NCBI RefSeq assembly: GCF_001421785.1
Contig: NZ_LMLB01000001.1
Location: 559,778-623,777 of the forward strand
Direction of reading: 5' to 3'
DNA: 64,000 bases
Source of the DNA: Sphingomonas sp. Leaf33
GTDB lineage: Bacteria > Pseudomonadota > Alphaproteobacteria > Sphingomonadales > Sphingomonadaceae
Shown one piece after another: positions 34,150 to 45,459 of the stretch (the first letter of the stretch is position 1; each line of letters starts with the position of its first letter). The notes beneath the pieces are model-generated. The model had not been told where the DNA came from. It ran no database searches and worked only from the letters and a program-made list of their open reading frames with translations. Made by a program: the position numbers and the translations under genes.

Positions 34150-34151
34150 AG

Positions 34152-34184
34152 AAAGGGCGCCCGGATCGCTCCGGACGCCCTTTT
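34152..34184 (+). terminator. Intrinsic terminator after hipA
   Basis: AAAGGGCG and CCGGA pair with TCCGG and CGCCCTTT around a 4-base loop, with one mismatch, and a short T-run follows. On the reverse strand the same hairpin ends in TTTC, so it may also serve glnA, which runs toward it. Confidence 0.8.
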
Positions 34185-34253
34185 CAAATCCCGCCGCGGC
34201 GAAGCCGCGTTGTCGGTCGTAGCTGGGCTACGCCGGCCGGGCTGGCGGTGTCT

Positions 34254-34277
34254 CGCGGATAGCTTGCGCTATCCGCG
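34254..34277 (-). terminator. Hairpin downstream of glnA
   Basis: A perfect 10-bp stem CGCGGATAGC, loop TTGC, GCTATCCGCG lies seven bases beyond the glnA stop. There is no T-run on the glnA side, so it may protect mRNA or act with the stronger hairpin at 34152-34184. Confidence 0.55.
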
Positions 34278-34283
34278 TGCACC

Positions 34284-35696
34284 TTAGCCGCTGTAGTACA
34301 TGTCGAATTCGACCGGGCTCGGCGTCATTTCCCAGCGGGCGACGTCGGCGCGCTTGATCTCGACATAGGCTTCGATCTGGTCCTTGGTGAACACGTCGCC
34401 CTTCAGCAGGAAGTCCATGTCGGCTTCCAGGCAGTCGAGCGCCTCGCGCAGCGACCCCGCGACGGTCGGCACTTCGGCCAGTTCGGCCGGCGGCAGGTCG
34501 TACAGGTTCTTGTCCATCGCCTCGCCCGGATGGATCTTGTTCTGGATGCCGTCCAGGCCTGCCATCAGCAGCGCGGCATAGGCGAGGTACGGGTTGGCCA
34601 GCGCGTCGGGGAAGCGCACTTCGACGCGCTTCGCCTTGGCGCCCGTGCCGTACGGGATACGGCACGATGCCGAGCGGTTGCGGCTCGAATAGGCAAGCAG
34701 CACCGGCGCTTCATAGCCCGGGACCAGCCGCTTGTAGCTGTTGGTCGTCGGGTTGGTGAAGGCGTTGACCGCCTTCGCGTGCTTGATGATGCCGCCGATG
34801 AAGTACAGGCACATGTCGCTGAGGCCCGCATAGCCGTTGCCAGCGAACAGCGGGGTCTTGCCTTCCCAGATCGAGAAGTGCGTGTGCATCCCCGAGCCGT
34901 TATCTTCCTTGATCGGCTTCGGCATGAACGTCGCCGTCTTGCCATAGGCGTGCGCGACCTGGTGGACGACGTACTTGTAGATCTGCATGCGGTCGGCAGT
35001 CGTCGTCAGCGTGCCGAAGGTCAGGCCCAGCTCGTGCTGCGCGGCGGCGACCTCGTGGTGGTGCTTGTCGCAGGGCAGACCCATTTCGAGCATGGTCGAC
35101 ACCATCTCGCCGCGGATGTCGACGGCGCTATCGACCGGCGCGACGGGGAAGTAGCCGCCCTTGGCGCGCGGACGGTGCGCCATGTTGCCGCCTTCATATT
35201 CGCGGCCCGAATTGCCCGGCAGTTCGATGTCGTCGAGCTTGTAGTAGCTGGACGAATAGGTGTTCTCGAACCGCACGTCGTCGAACATGAAGAATTCGGC
35301 TTCGGGGCCAACGTACACGGTGTCGCCGATGCCCAGAGTCTTGACGTACGCCTCGGCGCGCTTGGCAGTCGTGCGCGGATCGCGGGTATAGCCCTCGCCG
35401 GTCGACGGCTCCAGGATGTCGCAGAACACGATCAGCATCGGGGTGGCCGAGAACGGATCGGTGTAGACCGCGTCCAGATCCGGCTTCAGGATCATGTCGG
35501 ATTCGTTGATCGCCTTCCAGCCCTCGATCGACGAACCGTCGAACATCAGGCCGTCGGTCCACTCGTCCTCGCCCATCACGCTCGCGACCATGGTCAGGTG
35601 CTGCCACTTGCCCTTGGGATCGGTGAAGCGCAGATCGACCCACTCGATCTCTTCGTCCTTGATCTTCTGCAGTACGTCGCTGGCCGTATTCGCCAT
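34284..35696 (-). CDS. glnA: Glutamine synthetase type I
   Basis: A 470-residue enzyme that makes glutamine from glutamate, ammonia and ATP. It shows [76 protein letters not shown] ATP site ([13 protein letters not shown]), [11 protein letters not shown] and NRSASCRIP. Tyr399 in NLYDLPPAE is the conserved adenylylation site, so activity is expected to be controlled by GlnE. It follows glnB by 96 bases on the same strand in the usual glnBA order. Confidence 0.97.
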   Translation of the reverse strand: MANTASDVLQKIKDEEIEWVDLRFTDPKGKWQHLTMVASVMGEDEWTDGLMFDGSSIEGWKAINESDMILKPDLDAVYTDPFSATPMLIVFCDILEPSTGEGYTRDPRTTAKRAEAYVKTLGIGDTVYVGPEAEFFMFDDVRFENTYSSSYYKLDDIELPGNSGREYEGGNMAHRPRAKGGYFPVAPVDSAVDIRGEMVSTMLEMGLPCDKHHHEVAAAQHELGLTFGTLTTTADRMQIYKYVVHQVAHAYGKTATFMPKPIKEDNGSGMHTHFSIWEGKTPLFAGNGYAGLSDMCLYFIGGIIKHAKAVNAFTNPTTNSYKRLVPGYEAPVLLAYSSRNRSASCRIPYGTGAKAKRVEVRFPDALANPYLAYAALLMAGLDGIQNKIHPGEAMDKNLYDLPPAELAEVPTVAGSLREALDCLEADMDFLLKGDVFTKDQIEAYVEIKRADVARWEMTPSPVEFDMYYSG

Positions 35697-35792
35697 GGTT
35701 ATGCCCTTCGTTCTGGATGGAACGCCGCCCGCCGGGACGGCAGAATCATGTTGCGCCGCAGCGCCGCGCTTTTCACCGAAAGTTGCTGGCCG

Positions 35793-37005
<1,213 letters not shown>

Positions 37006-37012
<7 letters not shown>

Positions 37013-37827
37013 GGCGGTCGGTCGAACCCGGCGGGGCTGGTGGTGAAGATCTCGCAGCCGTCTTCGGTGATGCCGATCGAATGTTCGAACTGCGCCGACA
37101 GCGACCGGTCGCGCGTCACGGCGGTCCAGCCGTCGTCGAGCAGCTTCACGTCCGGGCGACCGATGTTGATCATCGGTTCGATGGTGAAGAACATGCCCGG
37201 CCGCAGCTCAGGCCCGGTGCCGGGGCGGCCGACGTGGACGACTTCCGGCGCGTCGTGGAACAGCTGGCCGAGACCATGGCCGCAGAAATCGCGGACGACG
37301 CCGTAGCGGTGCTTTTCGGCGTGCTGCTGGATCGCGTGGGCGACGTCGCCCATGTGGTTGCCCGGCTTCGCCTGCTCGATGCCGAGCATCAGGCATTCGT
37401 AGGTGACGTCGACCAGCCGCTTCGCCTTGATCGGCACCGCGTCGCCGACCAGGTACATGCGGCTGGAATCGCCGTGCCAGCCATCGACGATCGGCGTCAC
37501 GTCGATGTTGACGATGTCGCCGTCCTTCAGCGTGCGGTCGCTGGGGATGCCGTGGCAGACGACGTGGTTGATCGAGATGCAGGTGCTGTGCGTGTAGCCG
37601 CGATAGCCGAGCGTTGCCGGGACTCCGTCGCGCGCGAGCATCTCGCGGTGGACGATGTCGTTCAGTTCCTGCGTCGTCACGCCAGGCACCACGTGCGGCA
37701 CGATGGCGTCGAGCACTTCGGCCGCCGCGCGTCCGGCCTTGCGCATCCCGGCGAAGCCGGCGGGGCCGTGCAGGCGGATGGCCCCGGTGCGGGCCAGCGG
37801 AGCGTCGTCGGTCACATAATCGGTCAT
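37006..37827 (-). CDS. map: Methionine aminopeptidase type I
   Basis: A 273-residue enzyme that removes initiator methionine. Its motifs are complete: MRKAGRAAAEVLDAI, STCISINHVVCHGIP with the substrate His, VNIDVTPIVDGWHGDSSRMY with the two metal Asp, FCGHGLGQLFHDAPEVVH with the metal His, FTIEPMINIG and FEHSIGITEDG with the metal Glu pair. The N-terminus is about 20 residues longer than in E. coli, common in alphaproteobacteria. It is divergent from the CinA-like gene, 35 bases apart. Confidence 0.96.
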
Positions 37828-37862
37828 GTCCGCGCATATAGCGAGGTGGACCGGCTTTCGCT

Positions 37863-38645
37863 ATGTCGGCGCGCATGAACGAACGCATCTGGACCGCCGC
37901 CCTGATCGTCATCGGTGACGAAATCCTGTCGGGCCGCACGCAGGACAAGAATATCGCGCAGCTGGCGAGCTGGCTGAACGTCCAGGGCATCCGACTGGCC
38001 GAGGTCAGGGTCGTGGCCGACGTCGAGGACGCGATCGTTGAGGCGGTGAACGCCCTGCGCGCGCGGAACGACTATCTGTTCACCACCGGCGGGATCGGCC
38101 CGACGCACGACGACATCACCGTAGATGCGATCGCCAAGGCGCTGGGCGTCGCGGTCGAGGTCCACCCGGACGCGCGGGCGACGCTGGAGCGCTATTACGA
38201 AACCCGCGGCGGGCTGACCGACGCGCGGCTGCGCATGGCTCGGGTGCCGGCAGGCGCTACGCTGATCGAGAACCGCGTCTCTGGCGCGCCCGGCATCCGC
38301 CATGGCAACATCTTCATCATGGCGGGCGTGCCGCACATCACCGCCGGTATGCTCGATGCGCTGACGGGCACGCTGGAGGGCGGGCGCCCGGTGCAGTCGG
38401 TGACGCTCGGTTGCTGGGTGGCCGAAAGCGAGGTCGCCGACACGCTGCGCAGCGTGGAAAAGGATCACCGCGGCACCGACGGTGGCGAAGTGTCGATCGG
38501 CAGCTACCCCTTTTTCCGCGATGGGCGGACGGGCGCGAACTTCGTCGTCCGCTCGCCCGACGCCGACCTGCTGGAGGCGTGCGTCACCGACCTCGCCGCG
38601 CGCCTGACCGATCTGGGCCATCCGGTGACGCGCGACGGGATCTGA
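37863..38645 (+). CDS. CinA-like molybdopterin-binding domain protein
   Basis: A 260-residue protein of the MoCF_biosynth fold found at the N-terminus of CinA. It contains AALIVIGDEILSGRTQDKNIAQLASWLNVQGI, FTTGGIGPTHDDITVDAIAKALGV and GAPGIRHGNIFIMAGVPHI. The nicotinamide-nucleotide amidase domain of full-length CinA is missing, as in many stand-alone alphaproteobacterial members. Those have been linked to ADP-ribose or nucleotide metabolite handling; role uncertain here. Confidence 0.93.
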   Translation: MSARMNERIWTAALIVIGDEILSGRTQDKNIAQLASWLNVQGIRLAEVRVVADVEDAIVEAVNALRARNDYLFTTGGIGPTHDDITVDAIAKALGVAVEVHPDARATLERYYETRGGLTDARLRMARVPAGATLIENRVSGAPGIRHGNIFIMAGVPHITAGMLDALTGTLEGGRPVQSVTLGCWVAESEVADTLRSVEKDHRGTDGGEVSIGSYPFFRDGRTGANFVVRSPDADLLEACVTDLAARLTDLGHPVTRDGI

Positions 38646-38649
38646 GGCG

Positions 38650-38979
38650 TCAGCTCGGGTGGGCTTCGGCCTCGGCGATTTCGGACGCCGGTGACGTGGT
38701 GGCGGTCGGCTGATCCAGATCGTTCTCGGTCACGATGACCACATCGTCACCCGCCGCGCGGCCGAGCGCGACGAGAGCGGCCTCGCCAATCGCGTCCTGC
38801 GAGCGCGCGAAGTCCGTCGCCGGCGTATCCGAAACGCGCCCGGTCAGTGCCTCGATCACGCTATGGCGGACGGCGAAGTCGTAGGTCTCGCCATCGACCT
38901 CGCCGCGGAATTCGACCTGCAGGTCGGCGGGATTGTCGACGACGCTCGCCGGATCGATGGTGATGCCGTTGTCGGCCAT
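38650..38979 (-). CDS. 109-residue acidic protein of unknown function
   Basis: ATG at 38979, GCGC-rich leader with AGGAGCGCC just upstream. The product starts MADNGITIDPASVVDNPADL, then YDFAVRHSVIEALTG, FARSQDAIGEAALVALGRAAGDDVVIVTENDL. It is acidic, soluble, and resembles short DUF1488-like proteins only faintly. No function assigned. Its stop lies five bases past the CinA-like stop, convergent. Confidence 0.78.
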   Translation of the reverse strand: MADNGITIDPASVVDNPADLQVEFRGEVDGETYDFAVRHSVIEALTGRVSDTPATDFARSQDAIGEAALVALGRAAGDDVVIVTENDLDQPTATTSPASEIAEAEAHPS

Positions 38980-39044
38980 GGCGCTGCTCCTGAAATGCGT
39001 TCGGGAGCCAAGCGCAGGAAGGGGGAGAGCGGTTCCGGTCTCCT

Positions 39045-39134
39045 CGTCATCCCAGCGAAGGCGGAGGTTCCATCTCCCGCGCTGACCAAGAGGCCTGTCC
39101 GGGAGATGGATTCCCGCCTTCGCGGGAACGAGGG
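39045..39134. repeat. Dispersed palindrome, CCCGC-type
   Basis: CGTCATCCCAGCGAAGGCGG on the left mirrors TTCCCGCCTTCGCGGGAACG on the right, and inside them CATCTCCCG mirrors CGGGAGATG. This is the common alphaproteobacterial extragenic palindrome. It lies between the convergent ends-facing 109-residue gene leader and the alcohol dehydrogenase stop. Confidence 0.75.
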
Positions 39135-39139
39135 TCAGG

Positions 39140-40264
39140 TCAAAAGCGGATGATCTGCCGCACCGCCTTCCCTGCATCGAGCGCGTCGAAGCCGGCGTTG
39201 ATTTCCTCCAGCGTCAGATAGCCGCTGACGAGGCGATCGACCGGCAAGCGCCCCGCCCGGTACAGCGCGATGAAGCGCGGAATGTCGCGCGTCGGCACGC
39301 AGGTGCCGATGTAGCTGCCCTTCAGGGTCCGTTCCTCGGCGACCAGCGAGACGATGTTGACCGGCAGCACGGCGTCGGGCGGAGGCAGGCCGGCGGTGAC
39401 GGTGGTCCCGCCGCGCGCAGTCATCGCAACTGCGCTTTCGAGCGCGCGGAAGGCGCCGGCCATTTCGAGCACGATGTCGCAGCCGCCGCCGGTCAGCGCG
39501 CGAACCTCAGCCACCGCGTCCGGCCCCGCCTGGACGGTCGCGGTCGCGCCGAGGCGTTGGGCGAGCGCCAGCTTGTCCGCGTCGAGGTCGACCGCGATCA
39601 CCTGCGCTGCGCCCGCCGCCAGCGCGCCGAGTACGGCGGCGAGGCCGACACCGCCCAGTCCGATCACGGCGACGCTCTGGCCCGCCCTGACCTCGGCGGT
39701 GTTCACCACCGCGCCGACGCCGGTCAGCACCGCACAGCCGAACAGCGCGGCTTCGTGGAGCGGCAGGTCGCGGTCGATCTTCACCAGCGAGCGGCGCGAG
39801 ACGACCGCGTGGCTGGCAAAGGCCGAGCAGCCGAGATGATGGTGGATCGCCGTGCCGCAATCGTCGGCCAGTCGGATGTCGCCCGCCAGCAGCGTGCCCG
39901 CGCCGTTGGCCTGTGCGCCGGGCTCGCACAGCGCGGGCCGCCCGCCTGCGCACGGCACGCAGTGGCCGCAGCTCGGCACGAAGACCATGACGACGTGATC
40001 GCCGGGCGCAAGGTCGGTGATGCCTGGCCCGATGCCCTCGACCACCCCGGCCGCTTCATGCCCCAGCGCCATCGGCAGCGGGCGCGGGCGCTGGCCGTTG
40101 ATGACCGACAGGTCGGAATGGCACAGCCCCGCCGCGGCGATGCGGACCAGCACTTCGTCGCGGCCCGGCGGTTGCAGCTCCAGCGTCTCGATGCGCAGCG
40201 GCCGGCTGTCGGCATAGGGGCGCGGGGCCTCGCGGGTGCGCAGGACGGCGGCGGTGATCTGCAT
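39140..40264 (-). CDS. Zinc-dependent alcohol dehydrogenase, medium-chain type
   Basis: A 374-residue enzyme. Catalytic zinc ligands are in GLCHSDLSVI (Cys) and LGHEAAGVVEGIGPG (His-Glu); the structural zinc cluster CGHCVPCAGGRPALC is complete; VIGLGGVGLAAVLGALAAGAAQVIAVDLDADKL is the NAD-binding Rossmann motif with Asp, favouring NAD. Close to the AdhC/benzyl-alcohol-dehydrogenase branch. It may oxidise primary or aromatic alcohols, or act on S-adducts; the precise substrate is open. Confidence 0.92.
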   Translation of the reverse strand: MQITAAVLRTREAPRPYADSRPLRIETLELQPPGRDEVLVRIAAAGLCHSDLSVINGQRPRPLPMALGHEAAGVVEGIGPGITDLAPGDHVVMVFVPSCGHCVPCAGGRPALCEPGAQANGAGTLLAGDIRLADDCGTAIHHHLGCSAFASHAVVSRRSLVKIDRDLPLHEAALFGCAVLTGVGAVVNTAEVRAGQSVAVIGLGGVGLAAVLGALAAGAAQVIAVDLDADKLALAQRLGATATVQAGPDAVAEVRALTGGGCDIVLEMAGAFRALESAVAMTARGGTTVTAGLPPPDAVLPVNIVSLVAEERTLKGSYIGTCVPTRDIPRFIALYRAGRLPVDRLVSGYLTLEEINAGFDALDAGKAVRQIIRF

Positions 40265-40349
40265 GAGCCGACGATGCGCGCCCCGCCGCGAAACCGCCAG
40301 TCCGATTAGCGCTTTGGCGTGGTCGTCGGCGCCGCTACACCTGTCGACG

Positions 40350-40805
40350 ATGTCGAAACGCCCGTTCCGCCCGCGCGCTGCCTATCGCCACTGGCAACCC
40401 ATCGTGACCCGGTGGAGTGACAACGATATGTACGGGCACGTCAACAATGCGATCTACTACCACTGGTTCGATACCGCGGTGAACAGCTGGCTGTTCGCGG
40501 ACGGGCTGTTGGACGTGACGACAGGCGGGACGATCGGCCTCGTCGTCGAAACCGGATGCCGGTACGCCCGGCCGTTGTCCTACCCGCAAGCCGTGGAGAT
40601 CGGGCTGGCGGTCGAGCGGGTGGGAACGTCGAGTGTCGCCTACGCCCTCGGTGCCTTTGCCGCAGGCGAGGATGCTGCCGCCGCCGAAGCCCGCTTCGTC
40701 CACGTCTATGTCGATCGCACCGATCGTCGTCCGCGCCCGCTTGCCGACACGTGGCGCGCCGCGCTCGCCACCCTCACTCTCGATCAGGATACCGCTCATG
40801 CGTGA
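40350..40805 (+). CDS. Acyl-CoA thioesterase, 4-hydroxybenzoyl-CoA thioesterase family
   Basis: A 151-residue hot-dog-fold protein. The motif TRWSDNDMYGHVNNAIYYHWFDTAV carries the catalytic Asp (DxDxxGHVNN) of the 4HBT family; ETGCRYARPLSYPQ follows. ATG at 40350. Its stop overlaps the following thiolase start in ATGCGTGA, so the two are coupled and may act on the same acyl-CoA. Confidence 0.93.
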   Translation: MSKRPFRPRAAYRHWQPIVTRWSDNDMYGHVNNAIYYHWFDTAVNSWLFADGLLDVTTGGTIGLVVETGCRYARPLSYPQAVEIGLAVERVGTSSVAYALGAFAAGEDAAAAEARFVHVYVDRTDRRPRPLADTWRAALATLTLDQDTAHA

Positions 40806-41988
40806 AGCCGCTATCATCGCCACTGCCCGCACCGGCATCGGCAAGGCCTATCGCGGTTATTTCAACGCGACCGAAGCGCCCGCGCTCGCCGGGTTCGCGA
40901 TGAACGGCGCGATCGAGCGGGCGGGGATCGACCCGGCGCGGATCGACGACATCTTCTGGGGCGTGGGCAGCCAGTGGGGCGAGCAGGGCGGGAACGCGGG
41001 GCGCATGGCGGTGTTCGCCGCCGGCCTGCCGCAATCGGTGCCGGCGTTCACGCTCGATCGCAAATGCGGCTCCGGCCTGACCGCGGTGGCGCTGGCTGCA
41101 CGCTCGATCATCGCCGGCGACATCGACGTGGCGCTGGCCGGCGGCATGGAATCGATCAGCCACACCGTGACCAGGGGCGCGCCGCGGATGGCAGCGACCT
41201 CGGTGACCGACAAGGTGCCACACGCGACGATGGCGATGATCGAGACCGCCGAAGTCGTCGCCGAACGCTATGGCATCAGCCGCGAGGCGCAGGACCGCTA
41301 CGCCGCCGAGAGCCAGCAGCGCGCCGCAGCCGCCGGGCCCCGCATCGCCGAGGAAATCGTCCCCGTGACGGTCGAAAAGGCGCTGATCGACAGGGACGGC
41401 ACCGTCACCGGCACCGAGACGGTGACCGTCACGTCGGACGAAGGCGTCCGCGCCGGGACCACCTATGACGCGCTGTCCGCCCTGCGCACCGTCTGGTCGG
41501 GCGGGACCCTGGTGCCGGAGGGCCGGTCGATCACCGCGGGCAACGCCAGCCAGCTGTCGGACGGCGCCGCCGCGCAGATCGTCATGGACCGCGCCACGGC
41601 GGAAGCGGAGGGCAGGGAGATCCTGGGGCTCTACCGCGGCTTCCAGGCGGCAGGCTGCGCGCCTGAGGAAATGGGCATCGGTCCGGTCTTCGCGATCCCC
41701 AAGCTGCTGGAGCGCGCCGGGCTGTCGGTCGCCGATATCGGCCTGTGGGAGCTGAACGAGGCGTTCGCCAGCCAGTGCCTCTACTGCCGCGATACGCTGG
41801 GCATCGATCCCGCCCGGTACAACGTCAACGGCGGCGCGATCGCGGTCGGCCACCCGTTCGGCATGACCGGATCGCGCCTCGTCGGCGCGGCCCTGCTGGA
41901 GGGACGGCGGCGCGGCGTGCGTTACGTCGTCGTCAGCATGTGCACCGCCGGCGGCATGGGCGCGGCGGGCCTGTTCGAGATCGTCTGA
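40798..41988 (+). CDS. Acetyl-CoA acyltransferase (thiolase), second copy
   Basis: A 396-residue thiolase, homologous to the one at 9614-10789. It has [28 protein letters not shown] with the nucleophile Cys, [17 protein letters not shown] with the catalytic His, and [15 protein letters not shown] with the second Cys. It starts inside the thioesterase stop. Probably involved in beta-oxidation of a special acyl group, given its coupled thioesterase; substrate unknown. Confidence 0.94.
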   Translation: MREAAIIATARTGIGKAYRGYFNATEAPALAGFAMNGAIERAGIDPARIDDIFWGVGSQWGEQGGNAGRMAVFAAGLPQSVPAFTLDRKCGSGLTAVALAARSIIAGDIDVALAGGMESISHTVTRGAPRMAATSVTDKVPHATMAMIETAEVVAERYGISREAQDRYAAESQQRAAAAGPRIAEEIVPVTVEKALIDRDGTVTGTETVTVTSDEGVRAGTTYDALSALRTVWSGGTLVPEGRSITAGNASQLSDGAAAQIVMDRATAEAEGREILGLYRGFQAAGCAPEEMGIGPVFAIPKLLERAGLSVADIGLWELNEAFASQCLYCRDTLGIDPARYNVNGGAIAVGHPFGMTGSRLVGAALLEGRRRGVRYVVVSMCTAGGMGAAGLFEIV

Positions 41989-41992
41989 GCGC

Positions 41993-43852
41993 TCAGGCCG
42001 CTTCGCGCTCCAGCGTCTCGCTGGCCTCGACCCAGCGCGCCTCGGCCGCGGCGATCTGGTCGGTCAGCTCGGCGCGTCGCTTCATCAGGTCGCTCATCGA
42101 CAGCTTGGCGAGCTTGGGCTCGGCGGTCGCGGGATCGAACATCGCGCGATCGACCGCGGTGCGCTCCTTTTCCAGCCGCGCCATTTCGGCCTCGGCGTCC
42201 TTGGCGGCGGCGCGCGCGGCCTTTTCCGCCTCGCGCGCGGCGGCGGCGGCTGCCTTGTCCTTCTTCTTCGGCTTGTCGGCCTTCGGCGTGTCGTCGCCCG
42301 CCAGGATCATCGCGATATAGTCGTCCAGGCTGCCGTCGAATTCCTTTGCCGCGCCGTCCGCCACCAGCACCAGCCGGTCGGCGGTCAGTTCGACCATGTG
42401 GCGATCGTGGCTGACCAGGATGACGGCGCCCGAGTAGGCATTGAGCGCCTGGACCAGCGCCTCGCGCGCGTCGACGTCCAGGTGGTTGGTCGGCTCGTCG
42501 AGGATGAGGAGGTGCGGCGCGTCGCGGGTGATGATGGCGAGGGCCAGGCGCGCACGCTCGCCGCCCGACAGCTTGCCGACCTTCGTCGTCGCCTTGTCGC
42601 CCGAAAAGCCGAAGCGCCCCAGCTGCGCGCGCACCGCGGCGGGTGACGCGCCCTTCATCGTGCGCGTCATGTGTTCGAGGGGCGTGTCGTCGGTGTCGAG
42701 TTCCTCGACCTGATACTGGGTGAAATAGCCGACGTTCATCTTGCCGGACGCCGCCATCGAGCCCGCCATCGGCGCGAGCTGTGCCGCCAGCAGGCGAGCG
42801 AGCGTCGTCTTGCCGTTGCCGTTGCGGCCCAGCAGCGCGATGCGGTCGTCGGGGTCGATGCGCAGGTTGAGCCGCTTCAGGATCGGCGTGTCGCCATAGC
42901 CGACATCGGCCAGGTCGAGCGTGATGAGCGGCGGGCGCAGTTCGCTGGGGTCGGGAAAGCCGAAGCTCAGTGTCGGGTCGTTCGCCAGTTCGGCGATCGG
43001 CTGCATCTTGGCCAGCAGCTTCATCCGGCTCTGCGCCTGCTTGGCGGTCGAGGCGCGGGCGGAGTTGCGCGCGACATAGTCCTGCAGCTTGGCGCGCTGG
43101 ATGTCCTGGTTCGCCTTGGCCGCGGCCAGCTGCGCCATGCGTTCGGCGCGCTGCTTCTCGAACGCGTCGTAGCCGCCGGCATAGAGCGTGATCTTGCCGT
43201 TCTGCAGGTGCAGGATGTGATCGACGACGTTGTTCAGGAAATCGCGTTCGTGGCTGACGACGACGATCGTCGCGCGGTAGTCGCGCAGGAAGTCCTCCAG
43301 CCACATGACGGCTTCGAGATCGAGGTGGTTGCTGGGCTCGTCGAGCAGCAGCAAGTCGGGCTGCGAGAAGAGCAGGGCGGCCAGCGCCACGCGCATCTTC
43401 CACCCGCCCGAGAAGCTGTCGAGCGGCCGGTTCTGTGCCTCGTCGTCGAAACCGAGACCCAGCAGGATGCGGCTGGCGCGCGCCGGTGCGGTATAGGCGT
43501 CGATCGCGATCAGCCGTTCGTAGGCGTCGCCCAGCGTGTCGGGGTCGACGTCGGTTTCGACCAGTTCCATCAGCTTGGCGCGCTCGACATCGGCTTCCAG
43601 CACGGTCTCGAACGGGGTCTTTTCGCCCGACGGCGCTTCCTGCGCGATATAGCCGATCTTGGCGCCGCGCGGCATGTCGGCCGAGCCTTCGTCGGGTTCG
43701 AGCATACCGGCGATCACGCGGACCATCGTCGACTTGCCGGCGCCGTTGCGACCGATCAACCCGACGCGGCTGCCCGGCGGCAACGCGGCCGAGGCGCGAT
43801 CGAGGATCGTGCGCCCGCCGAGGCGGACGGTGATGCCGTTCAGATTGAGCAT
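41993..43852 (-). CDS. ABC-F family ATPase (Uup/YheS-like)
   Basis: A 619-residue soluble protein with two ATP-binding cassettes. The first has GLIGRNGAGKSTM, LDSFSGGWKMRVALAALLF and DLLLLDEPSNHLDLEAV; the second has ALLGRNGNGKTTL, VGKLSGGERARLALAI and HLLILDEPTNHLDVDA. A linker between them (QRAERMAQLAAAKANQDIQRAKLQDYVARNSARAST) is the P-site tRNA interaction motif region. The tail (residues about 520-619) is a Lys/Ala/Glu-rich coiled coil. No membrane domain; it acts on ribosomes. Confidence 0.95.
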   Translation of the reverse strand: MLNLNGITVRLGGRTILDRASAALPPGSRVGLIGRNGAGKSTMVRVIAGMLEPDEGSADMPRGAKIGYIAQEAPSGEKTPFETVLEADVERAKLMELVETDVDPDTLGDAYERLIAIDAYTAPARASRILLGLGFDDEAQNRPLDSFSGGWKMRVALAALLFSQPDLLLLDEPSNHLDLEAVMWLEDFLRDYRATIVVVSHERDFLNNVVDHILHLQNGKITLYAGGYDAFEKQRAERMAQLAAAKANQDIQRAKLQDYVARNSARASTAKQAQSRMKLLAKMQPIAELANDPTLSFGFPDPSELRPPLITLDLADVGYGDTPILKRLNLRIDPDDRIALLGRNGNGKTTLARLLAAQLAPMAGSMAASGKMNVGYFTQYQVEELDTDDTPLEHMTRTMKGASPAAVRAQLGRFGFSGDKATTKVGKLSGGERARLALAIITRDAPHLLILDEPTNHLDVDAREALVQALNAYSGAVILVSHDRHMVELTADRLVLVADGAAKEFDGSLDDYIAMILAGDDTPKADKPKKKDKAAAAAAREAEKAARAAAKDAEAEMARLEKERTAVDRAMFDPATAEPKLAKLSMSDLMKRRAELTDQIAAAEARWVEASETLEREAA

Positions 43853-43897
43853 GGGCGCGCGGATACAGGCACGCGGGGCTTATCGCAACCGCGGGCG

Positions 43898-44236
43898 CTA
43901 TTCCTTCAGCTTGCGCGGCTTCAGGCTGGTCCCCACGCCGCCCGATGTCATCGTCACGCCGACGAACCCGCAGCCATAGGTCATCAGCTGGCGTCCGCAG
44001 TGGTCGATCTTGTCCTCCAGCAGGCGGTCGCGCACCGTCAGCACCTGATCGCGCGCGGCGATGCCGACCAGCGGCACGCGATACCGGCGATCGGCCTCGC
44101 GCTGGCCGCACACGGTCACCTCGTCGGTCGCGGCGGTCCGGTTGCACGGCACTTCGGCGCGGGTCGCGGTGCGATAGGCGGTCAGGTCGTAGGGCGTGTC
44201 GGCGACCAGCAGAAGGGCGATCAGCGGCAACGGCAT
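43898..44236 (-). CDS. Short secreted protein with conserved cysteines, unknown function
   Basis: A 112-residue protein, MPLPLIALLLVADTPYDL at the start acting as a short signal or anchor. Four cysteines (in EVPCNRT, VTVCGQRE, DHCGRQ and YGCGFV) could form two disulfides. A VTVCGQREADRRYRVPL segment recurs in small sphingomonad exported proteins. Role unknown. Divergent from glpX. Confidence 0.72.
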   Translation of the reverse strand: MPLPLIALLLVADTPYDLTAYRTATRAEVPCNRTAATDEVTVCGQREADRRYRVPLVGIAARDQVLTVRDRLLEDKIDHCGRQLMTYGCGFVGVTMTSGGVGTSLKPRKLKE

Positions 44237-44367
44237 GGGCGACGGGCTCCGTAAAGAGATCGACCGTTACTCTGCCCCAGCCGCTTTGCCTCGACAAGGC
44301 CGGGCGCGCCGGGTAACGCGCGGCCAAAGTTCGCGGCCCCAGCCGGCCGACCACGAGAGGGGATGAG

Positions 44368-45336
<969 letters not shown>

Positions 45337-45346
45337 GCGGGGACGC

Positions 45347-45368
45347 GCGGTCTGCGCCGGCAGACCGC
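45347..45368 (+). terminator. Hairpin after glpX
   Basis: GCGGTCTGC, loop GCCG, GCAGACCGC, a perfect 9-bp stem 10 bases after the glpX stop. No long T-run follows. The remaining 91 bases before the mntH stop show no gene. Confidence 0.5.
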
Positions 45369-45459
45369 TGACTCGCCCTGTCGATCGATCCCGCGAAAGT
45401 CCTGCTTTCTTGAGGGAGCCTTGCGCGTAGGGCGTGGTCGCCGTGCTGACGGGCGAGCG

